DNA of 64,000 nucleotides, taken from assembly GCA_017302615.1 (NCBI GenBank), contig JAFLDB010000002.1, positions 1 to 64,000 of the forward strand, given 5' to 3'. The notes beneath the pieces were generated by a model, which had not been told where the DNA came from, did not search any database, and worked only from the letters and a program-made list of their open reading frames with translations. A program made the position numbers and the translations under genes. Position 1 is the first letter of the stretch. Each line of letters starts with the position of its first letter. Source of the DNA: Sphingomonadales bacterium (GTDB lineage: Bacteria; Pseudomonadota; Alphaproteobacteria; Sphingomonadales; Sphingomonadaceae). This document shows positions 45,884 through 54,222 of this stretch, piece by piece.

Positions 45884-48243
45884 AAGCGCTCGACCGCAAG
45901 CTGCTGCGCGATCTGTGGCACATGCGGGGGCAGGTCCTTGCCATTGCCCTTGTGCTGGCAGCGGCGACGGCGACATTCGTGCTGTCGATGGGCGTCCACC
46001 GTTCGCTGGTCGAAACCCGCGATGCCTATTACGCCCGCAACGCCTTTGCCGAGGTCTTCGCCGGCCTGACCCGCGCGCCGGGCAGCCTGGTTGAACGGGT
46101 CAAGGCCATCCCCGGCGTGCGCAAGGCCGAAGGCGGAATCATCCAGTACGCCACGCTCGATTTCCCGGGCCGGCCGGAACCGGTGCGGGCGCTGATCAAT
46201 TCGGTCGATGAGAACGGGCGGACCGAACTCAACAAGCTGACCCTGCGGTCCGGCCGCCTGCCCCAGCAGGGCGCGGCGGGAGAGGTCGTGGCCGACGAAT
46301 CCTTCGTGAAAGCCAACGGCCTGACGCTGGGCAGCCGGATCACGGCGCTGATCTATGGCAAGCAGCAGGTGCTGACGATTGTCGGCACCGGCCTTGCGCC
46401 CAATTACGTCTACGCCCTGCCGCCGGGTGACATCCTGCCCGACGACCGCCGCTTCGGCATCTTCTGGATGGGGCAGAAAGCACTGGAAGCGGCGACCGAC
46501 CGGACCGAGGCAATCAACAGCCTGTCGCTGACGCTGGAACGCGATGCCCGTGTCGCCGATGTGATCCGCCAGCTCGACGCCCTGCTCGAACCCTATGGCG
46601 GGACCGGGGCCTATGGCCGCGAGGATCACCTGAGCCACGCCTTTCTCGACAACGAGCTGGTTCAGCTGAGCGCCATGACCCGGGTGATCCCGCCGGTCTT
46701 CCTGCTGGTGGCGACTTTCCTGGTCTATATCGTGCTGGGCCGGATGATCCGGACCGAACGGACCCAGATCGGGCTGATCAAGGCATTCGGTTACACCAAT
46801 GCCGAGGTTGGCTGGCATTACCTGAAATTCGCCCTGGCGATTGCCGTGGTGGCAACCGTGCTGGGCTGCGTCAGCGGGGTGTGGATGGGCCGGGCAATGA
46901 CCCGGATCTATGCCGAATACTACCGCTTCCCGTTCCTCACCTACCTGCTCGACCCGCGGGTTTTCCTCGCTGCGGCAGGCCTGTCCTTCGGCGCGGCGGC
47001 ACTCGGCTCGCTGGGCGGAATGCGCGCCGCGCTGGTGCTGACCCCGGCGGTGGCAATGACCGCGCCGCCCCCGCCGGTCTATCGCCGCGGGCTGGTCGAG
47101 CGGCTCGGGCGGCGGGCCGGCTTTTCCGCCGTCGGCCACATGATCGTGCGGCACATCGCCCGCTGGCCGGGCCGCGCGGCAATCACCGTGTTCGGCGTCG
47201 GCCTGTCGGTCGGGCTGCTGTTCGCCACCACCCAGTTTCTCGATTCGAGCCGGGCGATGCTCGACGGGTTCTTCTTCCGCGCGCAGAAGCAGGACCTGAT
47301 GGTCTCATTCATCGAGCCGCGCAGCGAAGCAGCGCTGTTTGCCCTGGCCCAGATCCCCGGCGTGCTGCGGGTGGAGCCGAGCCGGGCAATCGCAGTGCGG
47401 CTGAGCCACGGCAACCGGGTGGAGCGCGGCGCCATCGAAAGCGCGCCGCCGGATGCGCGGCTTTCGGCCCACATCGACATTGACGGGACCGAAATCGAGC
47501 TGCCGGCATCGGGCCTGATGCTGAGCCGCCAGCTGGCCGACAAGCTGGGGGTGCGCCCCGGCGACCGGGTGTGGGTGGAAGAACTGGGTGGACGCCGCTC
47601 GCGCCAGGCCCTGCCGGTGGCGCGGGTGATCGAGGAGTTCGTCGGCGAGCGCGCCTATGCCAGCGAGGCGACGCTGCTGGCCATCACCCGCGATGCCGCG
47701 CCGGTCGGTTCCGCCCTGCTGCGGATCGATCCGGCCCGGCGCGATACCATTCTGATCCGGCTCAAAGACATGCCGATGGTGCTGGGCGTATCGGAACGCG
47801 ACACGACCTTCGCCCGGTTCGAGAGCATGATCGACGAGAACATCAACACGATGCTGGCTTTCTACATCAGCTTTGCCGGGGCGATTGCGGTCGGGGTGGT
47901 CTACAATTCCGCCCGCATCCTGTTTTCCGAGCGGGCGCACGAACTGGCGACCATGCGAGTGCTGGGCTATCACCGCCGCGAAGTGGCGACCGTGCTGCTG
48001 GGCGAACTGGCGCTGCTGGTGGTCATGGCGGTGCCGCTGGGCTGCCTGCTGGGCAATGGCCTGGCCCAGGTGATGACCGCGATGTTCAGTTCAGACCTGT
48101 TCCGCCTGCCATTCGCGCCCGAGCCGGCCAGCTATGGCCGGGCCGTGCTGATCGTGCTGGCGGCCACCGCCTTTACCGCGCTGCTGGTGGTGCGGCGGGT
48201 GATGAACCTTGATATGGTCCGCGTGCTGAAAGGGCGGGATTGA
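45880..48243 (+). CDS. FtsX-like ABC permease (two FtsX domains)
   Basis: A 787-residue permease starting at GTG. An N-terminal membrane segment (about residues 16-36) is followed by a periplasmic domain (about 40-260), then three segments of the first FtsX-like domain (about 265-400), a second periplasmic part (about 440-640) and a second FtsX domain (about 650-785). [13 protein letters not shown] and [14 protein letters not shown] are the two cytoplasmic coupling motifs. Such permeases act as mechanotransmitters for lipoprotein or glycolipid export. With the HlyD-like adaptor that follows it forms a DevBCA-like exporter. Confidence 0.88.
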   Translation: MKALDRKLLRDLWHMRGQVLAIALVLAAATATFVLSMGVHRSLVETRDAYYARNAFAEVFAGLTRAPGSLVERVKAIPGVRKAEGGIIQYATLDFPGRPEPVRALINSVDENGRTELNKLTLRSGRLPQQGAAGEVVADESFVKANGLTLGSRITALIYGKQQVLTIVGTGLAPNYVYALPPGDILPDDRRFGIFWMGQKALEAATDRTEAINSLSLTLERDARVADVIRQLDALLEPYGGTGAYGREDHLSHAFLDNELVQLSAMTRVIPPVFLLVATFLVYIVLGRMIRTERTQIGLIKAFGYTNAEVGWHYLKFALAIAVVATVLGCVSGVWMGRAMTRIYAEYYRFPFLTYLLDPRVFLAAAGLSFGAAALGSLGGMRAALVLTPAVAMTAPPPPVYRRGLVERLGRRAGFSAVGHMIVRHIARWPGRAAITVFGVGLSVGLLFATTQFLDSSRAMLDGFFFRAQKQDLMVSFIEPRSEAALFALAQIPGVLRVEPSRAIAVRLSHGNRVERGAIESAPPDARLSAHIDIDGTEIELPASGLMLSRQLADKLGVRPGDRVWVEELGGRRSRQALPVARVIEEFVGERAYASEATLLAITRDAAPVGSALLRIDPARRDTILIRLKDMPMVLGVSERDTTFARFESMIDENINTMLAFYISFAGAIAVGVVYNSARILFSERAHELATMRVLGYHRREVATVLLGELALLVVMAVPLGCLLGNGLAQVMTAMFSSDLFRLPFAPEPASYGRAVLIVLAATAFTALLVVRRVMNLDMVRVLKGRD

Positions 48244-49397
48244 TGGCGGCTTTGCTCAAACGCTGGCGCTGGGCGCTGCTGATCGCAGCCGTGCTGGCCC
48301 TTGGCCTCGCCTTTGCCTTCTGGCCGCGCGCGGTGCTGGTCGATGCCGGGCAAGTGTCAAAAGGGCGGATGGTGACCGGGATCACCGACGACGGACAGAC
48401 CCGCGCGGTCGATGTCTATGTCGTCTCTGCGCCGGTGACGGGCTATCTTGACCGGATCGAGCTGGACGTGGGCGACCCGGTGGCGCGCGGCGCTCTGATC
48501 ACCCGCATGACCGGGCGGCCTTCAACGCCGCTCGATCCGCGCAGCCGCCAGGAACTGATCGCCGCCGGTGCTGCCGCCCGGGCGGGCGAGGCCGGGGCAA
48601 AGGCCGCGCTGGATCAATCGTGGCGCGATCTGCAGCGCGCCGAGAAGCTCGCCAAGGACGGGTTCCTGCCGCGATCCCAGCTGGAGGCGGCGCGTACCCG
48701 CGTGGCGGCGGACCGCGCCGCGCTGGCTGCGGCCAGGGCCGAAGTGCGGCGGATCGAGGCCATGCTGGCCGCGCCCGCCGGCGGCCACGGCACCGCGCCG
48801 GTGGCGGTGATCGCCCCGGCCAGCGGATCGGTCCTGACCCGAATCACCGAAAGCGAAGGCGTGATCGCGGAAGGCACACCGCTGATAACCATCGGTGATC
48901 CCGACCGGATCGAGGGCGTGGTCGACCTGCTCTCGCGCGAGGCGGTGCGGGTGAAGCCGGGGGACCGGGTGGAAATCACCCAGTGGGGCGGACCGGTGCC
49001 GCTGATCGGCACGGTCAAGCGGATCGAACCGTTCGGCCGGCTCAAGGTTTCGGCGCTGGGGATCGAGGAGCAGCGGGTCAACGTGATCATCGGCTTTGCG
49101 CCCGAATCGCTCCCCGCTGCGGCGCGGCTGGGCCACGGCTATCAGTTCGACGCGACCTTTGTGTTGTGGAGCCGGGGCGATGCCCTGCGCGTGCCGATCG
49201 GCGCGTTGTTTCGCGGCACGGACGGCGAATGGCACGCCTTCGAGATCGTCGGCGGCCGGGCCATCGACCGCAAGCTGAAGATCGGCCAGATCAACGAGGA
49301 ATGGGGCGAAGTGCTCGGCGGCCTGAGCGAAGGCGCGCAGGTGGTGGTCAATCCATCGAAAACGCTGACGGACCGCACGCGGGTAAAAGCGCGTTAA
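48243..49397 (+). CDS. HlyD-family periplasmic adaptor
   Basis: A 384-residue membrane-fusion protein with an N-terminal anchor (LLIAAVLALGLAFAFW, about residues 12-27), a biotinyl-lipoyl half (GYLDRIELDVGDPVARGA), a coiled-coil hairpin (about residues 95-175, rich in Ala, Glu and Arg), the second lipoyl half (APASGSVLTRITESEGVIAEG) and a beta-barrel domain. It bridges the ABC/FtsX permease to an outer-membrane channel; no TolC gene is present here. Start ATG at 48243 overlaps the upstream stop (TGATG). Confidence 0.88.
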   Translation: MAALLKRWRWALLIAAVLALGLAFAFWPRAVLVDAGQVSKGRMVTGITDDGQTRAVDVYVVSAPVTGYLDRIELDVGDPVARGALITRMTGRPSTPLDPRSRQELIAAGAAARAGEAGAKAALDQSWRDLQRAEKLAKDGFLPRSQLEAARTRVAADRAALAAARAEVRRIEAMLAAPAGGHGTAPVAVIAPASGSVLTRITESEGVIAEGTPLITIGDPDRIEGVVDLLSREAVRVKPGDRVEITQWGGPVPLIGTVKRIEPFGRLKVSALGIEEQRVNVIIGFAPESLPAAARLGHGYQFDATFVLWSRGDALRVPIGALFRGTDGEWHAFEIVGGRAIDRKLKIGQINEEWGEVLGGLSEGAQVVVNPSKTLTDRTRVKAR

Positions 49398-50179
49398 GCC
49401 CCCATCGCCTGCCAGCTCTTCCACAGAGTGTAGAGCGCAACGAAGACGATCATCGTTGCAAAGAAGGTGTTGAGCGTGCCCTTGCTTCCCGCAAGTGCCC
49501 TGGCCGCGCGAGTGCCGATCACGCTGCCGGCCACGCCTCCGGCAATGAAGGCCCCGGCAATCGCCCAGTCAAGCAGGCCGGAAGCGGCATAGTTGAGCGC
49601 GGTGGTGATCCCGAAAGCACTGACCGCGACCAGCGAAGTGCCGATCGCACGGTAGATCGGCATCGAGGTCGAGGCGATCAGCCCCGGCACGATCAGGAAG
49701 CCGCCACCGATCCCGAAGAAGCCCGAAAGCGCCCCGGTGCCAAGCCCGAAGGAAGCGACCTTGGGGAAGTTGTCGCGGTTGCAAACCACCCCCTCGATCC
49801 CTTCCTCGCCCCGCCCGCGGAACATCAGGAATGCAACCACCAGCATCAGCAGGGCAAACAGGAACAGCAGCTTCTGCCCGTCCACCGCCTTGCCCAGGCT
49901 GGATCCGGCAAAGGCCCCGACCACGCCGGCGAGAGCATAGGTCCCGCCGCAGCGCCAGTTGACGTTGCCGGCGCGGGCGTGATTGGCCAGCCCCGCCAGG
50001 GCATTGGCCGCCACTGCCAGTGCCGATGTACCAATGGCGAGGTGCGGGCTTTTCACACCCACCACATAGACCATCAGCGGCACGGCCAGGATCGACCCGC
50101 CCCCGCCGACAAGGCCGAGGGTAAAACCCACGGCCACGCCGCTCAGCGCGGCAAGCAGGGCTTGGGCTGTGTCAATCAC
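49394..50179 (-). CDS. TauE/SafE (TSUP) exporter of the sulfur operon
   Basis: A 261-residue membrane protein with about eight hydrophobic segments and the two TSUP motifs, GLVGGGGSILAVPLMVYVVG and GFFGIGGGFLIVPGL. TSUP proteins next to persulfide dioxygenases are thought to export sulfite or thiosulfate, keeping the toxic sulfite made by that enzyme from accumulating. It is translationally coupled (ATGA) to the persulfide-dioxygenase-like gene, which supports this role. It is the last gene of the leftward sulfur operon. Confidence 0.87.
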   Translation of the reverse strand: MIDTAQALLAALSGVAVGFTLGLVGGGGSILAVPLMVYVVGVKSPHLAIGTSALAVAANALAGLANHARAGNVNWRCGGTYALAGVVGAFAGSSLGKAVDGQKLLFLFALLMLVVAFLMFRGRGEEGIEGVVCNRDNFPKVASFGLGTGALSGFFGIGGGFLIVPGLIASTSMPIYRAIGTSLVAVSAFGITTALNYAASGLLDWAIAGAFIAGGVAGSVIGTRAARALAGSKGTLNTFFATMIVFVALYTLWKSWQAMGA

Positions 50180-51099
50180 AAGAGGTTGAGCGGCAGCTTG
50201 AGATAGCTGACGCCGTTCGCTTCCGGTTCGGGCAGATGCCCGGCGCGGATGTTGACCTGGACCGAAGGCAGGATCAGCCGCGGCATGGCGAGCGTCGCAT
50301 CCCGGGCCTCGCGCATGGTCACGAAGGCATCTTCGCTGATGCCTTGATGCACCTGGATATTGCCCTCGCGTTCGGCCGCGATGGTGGTTTCCCAGACATA
50401 GTCGGTCCGGCCCGGAGCCAGGTAGTCATGGCACAGGAACACGCGGGTTTCGCCCGGCAGTTCCATCAGCCGGCGGATCGAGCGGTACAGGGTTCGCGCA
50501 TCCCCGCCGGGAAAATCGCAGCGGGCGGTGCCATAGTCGGGCATGAACAGCGTATCGCCCACGAAGACCGCATCACCGATCACATAGGCGAGGCAGGCCG
50601 GGGTGTGGCCCGGCACGTGCAGGGCAATGACGGGAATGTCGCCCAGCATGAACTGCTCGCCATCGCCCATCAGCCGGTCGAACTGCGATCCGTCGCGGGC
50701 AAAGCTGTCCGGTTCGTTGAACACCTTGGCGAAGGTCTGCTGCACTGTGGTGATCGCCGCTCCGATCACCACCGCTCCGCCCAGCTGTCCCTTCAGGAAC
50801 GGCGCGGCGGACAGGTGATCGGCATGGGCATGGGTTTCGATGATCCAGTCAACGCCCAGCCCCTGTTCCCGGACATAGGTCACAACCGCCTCGGCCGAAG
50901 CCGTGGACGTGCGGCCCGATGGCTGATCGAAATCGAGCACCGAATCGATGATCGCGGCGCGCATGGTCGCGGGATCGTGGACCACGTGGGTGGCAGTGAA
51001 GGTCGGCTCGTCGAAGAAGGTCTTCACCACCGGCACCCGGCCCGAAGCGCGGGCGGTTTCGACCTGCTGGATGGCCTGGACAAGCACGGAATCGGTCAT
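50176..51099 (-). CDS. Persulfide dioxygenase-like MBL-fold hydrolase (Blh/ETHE1-type)
   Basis: A 307-residue MBL protein. The metal motif is ETHAHADHLSAAPFLKGQLG (THAHADH), with ALHVPGHTPACLAYVIGD, VGDTLFMPDYGTARCDFPGG and FLCHDYLAP supplying the remaining ligands. The GTARCDFPGGDA segment is typical of the Blh/ETHE1 branch that oxidises glutathione persulfide to sulfite with Fe and O2. Sulfur-neighbour context (SQR, rhodanese, SqrR-like repressor) supports that reaction. It starts at ATG 51099. Confidence 0.85.
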   Translation of the reverse strand: MTDSVLVQAIQQVETARASGRVPVVKTFFDEPTFTATHVVHDPATMRAAIIDSVLDFDQPSGRTSTASAEAVVTYVREQGLGVDWIIETHAHADHLSAAPFLKGQLGGAVVIGAAITTVQQTFAKVFNEPDSFARDGSQFDRLMGDGEQFMLGDIPVIALHVPGHTPACLAYVIGDAVFVGDTLFMPDYGTARCDFPGGDARTLYRSIRRLMELPGETRVFLCHDYLAPGRTDYVWETTIAAEREGNIQVHQGISEDAFVTMREARDATLAMPRLILPSVQVNIRAGHLPEPEANGVSYLKLPLNLL

Positions 51100-51193
51100 G
51101 GCGTTACTCTTGGGGAGGCGGGGTGCCCTGCGCCGCCACGGTGGGGGCTGTGGCGACGCAGGACAAGGGGCAGGCGGGGAACCGGGGCCGGCG

Positions 51194-51397
51194 TCAGTTG
51201 AATGACGCGCCCGGCTTCACGCCCAATTTCTTGAAGACCAGCGCCGCTGGACACCAGCCGGTGAAGCTGGCCTGCAACATGTTGAGCCCGGCAAAGGCGG
51301 TCAGCCACAGGAAGCCGGGATGGACCCAGTGAGCAAGGGCCAGACTGGCCAGCACGACCAGGCCGGCAAAACGGAACACGGCGGAATCAAGCGTCAT
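51194..51397 (-). CDS. DUF2892 (YgaP-type) small membrane protein
   Basis: A 67-residue protein with two hydrophobic segments (VFRFAGLVVLASLALAHW and WLTAFAGLNMLQASFTGWCP). It matches the YgaP transmembrane/DUF2892 family, whose usual signature ends GWCPxxxxxxxLG. In several bacteria this domain is fused to a rhodanese; here it is separate, with a rhodanese gene on the other side of the promoter region. It may pass sulfur or anchor the enzymes at the membrane. The ATG at 51397 follows AAGGAG at 8 bases. Confidence 0.85.
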   Translation of the reverse strand: MTLDSAVFRFAGLVVLASLALAHWVHPGFLWLTAFAGLNMLQASFTGWCPAALVFKKLGVKPGASFN

Positions 51398-51409
51398 GGC
51401 AATCACTCC

Positions 51410-52690
51410 TTACTTGAAGCGCAGCTTGCGGATGCCGAGGGCGTGGAGCGCGAGCTTTTCGTAGAACGGCTCGCTGGTCCCGCGGCGGATCTTGTGGAGA
51501 AAGTATTTCTCGAACCCGATCTTGGCCATGTGAACCCATTTGCCTTCGCTCGACCAGTTCAGGTTACGGGGCGGAATCTGTGGCTGGGCCACGAAGGCGA
51601 CACCGCCATCGCCGAAATCGGCGAGGCAGACGGCGTTCCAGCTCGCCTCTTCCGCCGGCTCCTTGCCGGCCAGTTCCAGCTTGAGGTTAGCGGCAATCGC
51701 CGTGACCATCGATTCGATCATGAACCCGGTCTTGGGCACACCGACCGGCACCGGGGTCGGCCCGACCGGCGGGATCGCCACACAGACGCCCAGTGAATAG
51801 ACGTTCTTGAACGTCGGGTTGCGCTGGTGCTTGTCGGCGAGGATGAACCCGCGCGGATTGGTGAGGCCTTCGATGCCGTACACCGCCGGAACGCCCCGGA
51901 AGGCCGGCAGGATCATCGAGAAGCCGAACGGCAGCGCGTGTTCGGCCTTGGTGGACCCGTCTTCGGCCACTTCGACGACATGCATGGTGCCGTCCTCGAC
52001 CTTGGCGATCCTGGCATTGGTGATCCACTTGATGTGGCGATTGCGCATCTCGCTTTCGAGCAGGCTCTTGGTATCGCCCACCCCATCAAGTCCCAGGTGG
52101 CCGACATAGGGCTCGGCCGTGACGAAGGTCATCGGTACCCGGTCGCGGATCTTGCGGCGGCGCAGTTCGGTTTCGACGATCATCGCGAATTCGTAGGCCG
52201 GGCCATAGCAGGATGCGCCCTGCGCCGCGCCGATGATCACCGGTTTGGGATCGGCGGCCAGTTTCTCGAACATGTCGGCGGCATCGGCAGCGTGATCGGT
52301 GCGGCAGACCGAAGCGGTGAAGCCGTCTGGCCCCAAGCCCTCGACCTCGTCAAAGGCCAGGTCCGGCCCGGTCGCGATCACCAGGTAATCATAGGCCAGC
52401 GAGGTGCCGTCGTTGAGTTCGATCCGGTTTTCCGCCGGATGGACCCGCTTGGCGCCGACCGAAGTGAAGCCGATCCCCTTCTTCGCCATGACCGGCGGCA
52501 GGTGGACCTTGATCGCGTCCGGCTCGCGCCAGCGCACGGCGACCCAGGGATTGCTGGGAACGAACCAGTAATCCTCGCTGTCGTTCACCACCATAACCCG
52601 GGCCTTGCCCTTCACGGCGTCGCGAATCTCATAAGCGGCGATGGTGCCGCCCAGCCCTGCGCCCAGGACCACGATGACCGGCTCTGACAT
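51410..52690 (-). CDS. sqr: Sulfide:quinone oxidoreductase-type FAD protein
   Basis: A 426-residue flavoprotein of the SQR/FCSD branch. The FAD Rossmann motif is VIVVLGAGLGGTIAAYEI (residues 5-22); a second nucleotide site is PKPVIIGAAQGASCYGP. Three cysteines at about 129 (SVCRTD), 161 (GASCYG) and 354 (NAVCLADFGD) align in position with the Cys128, Cys160 and Cys356 redox trio known in Acidithiobacillus SQR. It oxidises sulfide to bound or glutathione persulfide and reduces quinone. The amphipathic C-terminal region (KIGFEKYFLHKIRRG) probably docks on the membrane. Start ATG at 52690 follows GGGGATG-like purines; frames extending to 52789 are not conserved. Confidence 0.85.
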   Translation of the reverse strand: MSEPVIVVLGAGLGGTIAAYEIRDAVKGKARVMVVNDSEDYWFVPSNPWVAVRWREPDAIKVHLPPVMAKKGIGFTSVGAKRVHPAENRIELNDGTSLAYDYLVIATGPDLAFDEVEGLGPDGFTASVCRTDHAADAADMFEKLAADPKPVIIGAAQGASCYGPAYEFAMIVETELRRRKIRDRVPMTFVTAEPYVGHLGLDGVGDTKSLLESEMRNRHIKWITNARIAKVEDGTMHVVEVAEDGSTKAEHALPFGFSMILPAFRGVPAVYGIEGLTNPRGFILADKHQRNPTFKNVYSLGVCVAIPPVGPTPVPVGVPKTGFMIESMVTAIAANLKLELAGKEPAEEASWNAVCLADFGDGGVAFVAQPQIPPRNLNWSSEGKWVHMAKIGFEKYFLHKIRRGTSEPFYEKLALHALGIRKLRFK

Positions 52691-52756
52691 TCCAACATCC
52701 CCTTTCTGCGGCATGTGCCAATCGGGCCGTTTTCCGACTCGTTCGCTATATGCTGC

Positions 52757-52802
52757 TTGACTAATATATGCCATTATGCATATTAGCAAGTGAAAATATT
52801 AG
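52757..52802. promoter_or_regulatory. Divergent sulfur promoter with AT-rich operator palindrome
   Basis: CTAATATATGC (52761-52771) and GCATATTAG (52778-52786) form an imperfect inverted repeat around CATT; a further half-site AATATTAG lies at 52795-52802. On the plus strand TTGACT (52757-52762) and TATTAG (52781-52786) are 18 bases apart; on the minus strand TTGCTA and TATTAG are 17 bases apart. The palindrome therefore covers both promoters, as expected for a repressor of both operons. The likely ligand is the ArsR-family repressor at 57425. SqrR/BigR proteins are known to bind AT-rich inverted repeats. Confidence 0.65.
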
Positions 52803-52844
52803 CGGGGTGATTCCCGCGATGCCTATGCAAAGGAACGCAAGACC

Positions 52845-53183
52845 ATGTCCTTCTTCGGTTTCGGCAAGAGCAAGCACCGCGAACTGACCCCGCAGGAACT
52901 CGACGCCATGCTGCGTGACGGCGCGGCCATGGTGATCGACGTTCGCGAAGTGGACGAATTTGCCGCCGGGCACATTCCCGGGGCGATCAATCTGCCGCTG
53001 TCGACCTTTCAGGCCAGCAAGCTGCCCGATCCCAACGGCAAGACGCTGGTGCTGAACTGCGCCGCCGGGCGCCGTTCGGCCATGGCGCTGGAAAAGTGCG
53101 CGGCGGCCCAGGCCGAGGTCGATACCCATCTGGCGGGCGGGTTCGGCGCATGGCGCGCCGCCGGCCTTGCGGTCGAGAACTGA
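52845..53183 (+). CDS. Rhodanese-like sulfurtransferase
   Basis: A 112-residue single-domain rhodanese. The catalytic loop is LNCAAGRRSAMA, with the Cys first in a CxxGxR-type loop. VIDVREVDEFAAGHIPGAINLP is the usual N-terminal signature (core IDVREVDEFAAGHI). It transfers sulfane sulfur from persulfide to a thiol or to sulfite. It is the first gene of the rightward operon directly after the shared operator, and 10 bases upstream of the RND adaptor. Basic N-terminal residues (GFGKSKHRELTPQELDAML) look like a free N-terminus, not a signal. Confidence 0.88.
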   Translation: MSFFGFGKSKHRELTPQELDAMLRDGAAMVIDVREVDEFAAGHIPGAINLPLSTFQASKLPDPNGKTLVLNCAAGRRSAMALEKCAAAQAEVDTHLAGGFGAWRAAGLAVEN

Positions 53184-53193
53184 GGAGCAGACG

Positions 53194-54222
53194 ATGCGGC
53201 GCACGGGGGCCTTGCTGGGATCGGTGGCGGCGGCATTGCTGCTGACCGGAACGCTGAGCGGCTGCGGCAGCAGCGAGGAAACGCCCACTGCGGCCAAGGC
53301 TCCGGCCGGCCAGCGGCTGCTGCTGCAACTGTCAGACACCACCGGCTGGCAGGACGTTCCGGCCGAGATCGCGACTTTGAAAGAAGCGCAGGTTTTTGCC
53401 CGGATCCCAGGCGTGCTGACCACCATCGCGGTGCGCGAAGGCGACATGGTTGGCCAAGGCCAGGTGATCGGCAGGATTGTCGACAACCAGCTGGGCTTTC
53501 AGGCCGGGGCCTATGGCGCCCAGGCCGCGGCTGCCGAGGCGCAGGTCGTCCAGGCCGAGGCCGAACTGAAGCGGGTGAAATACCTTTACGACAAGGGTGT
53601 CTATGCCAAGGCCCGGCTCGATCAGGCCGTGGCGGCAGTGGATACCGCCAAGGCCCAGGTCCGCGCCGCGCGGGCTCAGCAATCGGCAGTCGGCGCCGTG
53701 GCCGGTCAGGGTGCGGTGGTTTCTCCGTCGAGCGGGCGGGTGCTGCGTGTGCCGGTTCCGGCCGGCGCGCCAGTAGCGCCCGGCGTGGTCGTGGCGGTCA
53801 TCACCTCCGGACCGACGATCCTGCGCCTGCAGATCCCCGAATCGCTGGCCAGGCAGGTTCATGCCGGATCGCGCGTCACCACTGCCTCGTTCGGCGGCGG
53901 GCAGAGCGAAGGCCGGGTGATCAAGGTCTATCCCTCGGTCACGGCCGGGCAGGTCACGGTCGATGTAGACATGCCCGGGATCGACAACAGCCTGATCGGG
54001 CGGCGCGTTGCCGCCAAGGTCGAAACCGGCACGCGCAAGGCGCTGCTGGTGCCCAGGGGCTTTGTCGTCACCCGCTTCGGGATCGATTACGTCACGGTTC
54101 TTGCCAAGGACGGCAGCGCCACCCAGGTCCCGGTGCAGACCGCGCCTTCGCCCGATGTCGGCAAGGTTGAACTGCTGTCCGGCGTGACGGCGGGCGATAC
54201 GCTGATCGGACCGGCGCAATGA
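53194..54222 (+). CDS. RND efflux periplasmic adaptor lipoprotein
   Basis: A 342-residue membrane-fusion protein. The lipobox is LSGCGSS (signal about 1-23). It has the HlyD/AcrA order: a lipoyl half (GVLTTIAVREGDMVGQGQVI), a helical hairpin (about residues 90-165), a second lipoyl half (SPSSGRVLRVPVPAGAPVAP) and a C-terminal beta-barrel. The ATG at 53194 follows GAGGAG, which decides the start against an upstream ATG at 53167. It overlaps the pump gene by 4 bases. Confidence 0.88.
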   Translation: MRRTGALLGSVAAALLLTGTLSGCGSSEETPTAAKAPAGQRLLLQLSDTTGWQDVPAEIATLKEAQVFARIPGVLTTIAVREGDMVGQGQVIGRIVDNQLGFQAGAYGAQAAAAEAQVVQAEAELKRVKYLYDKGVYAKARLDQAVAAVDTAKAQVRAARAQQSAVGAVAGQGAVVSPSSGRVLRVPVPAGAPVAPGVVVAVITSGPTILRLQIPESLARQVHAGSRVTTASFGGGQSEGRVIKVYPSVTAGQVTVDVDMPGIDNSLIGRRVAAKVETGTRKALLVPRGFVVTRFGIDYVTVLAKDGSATQVPVQTAPSPDVGKVELLSGVTAGDTLIGPAQ

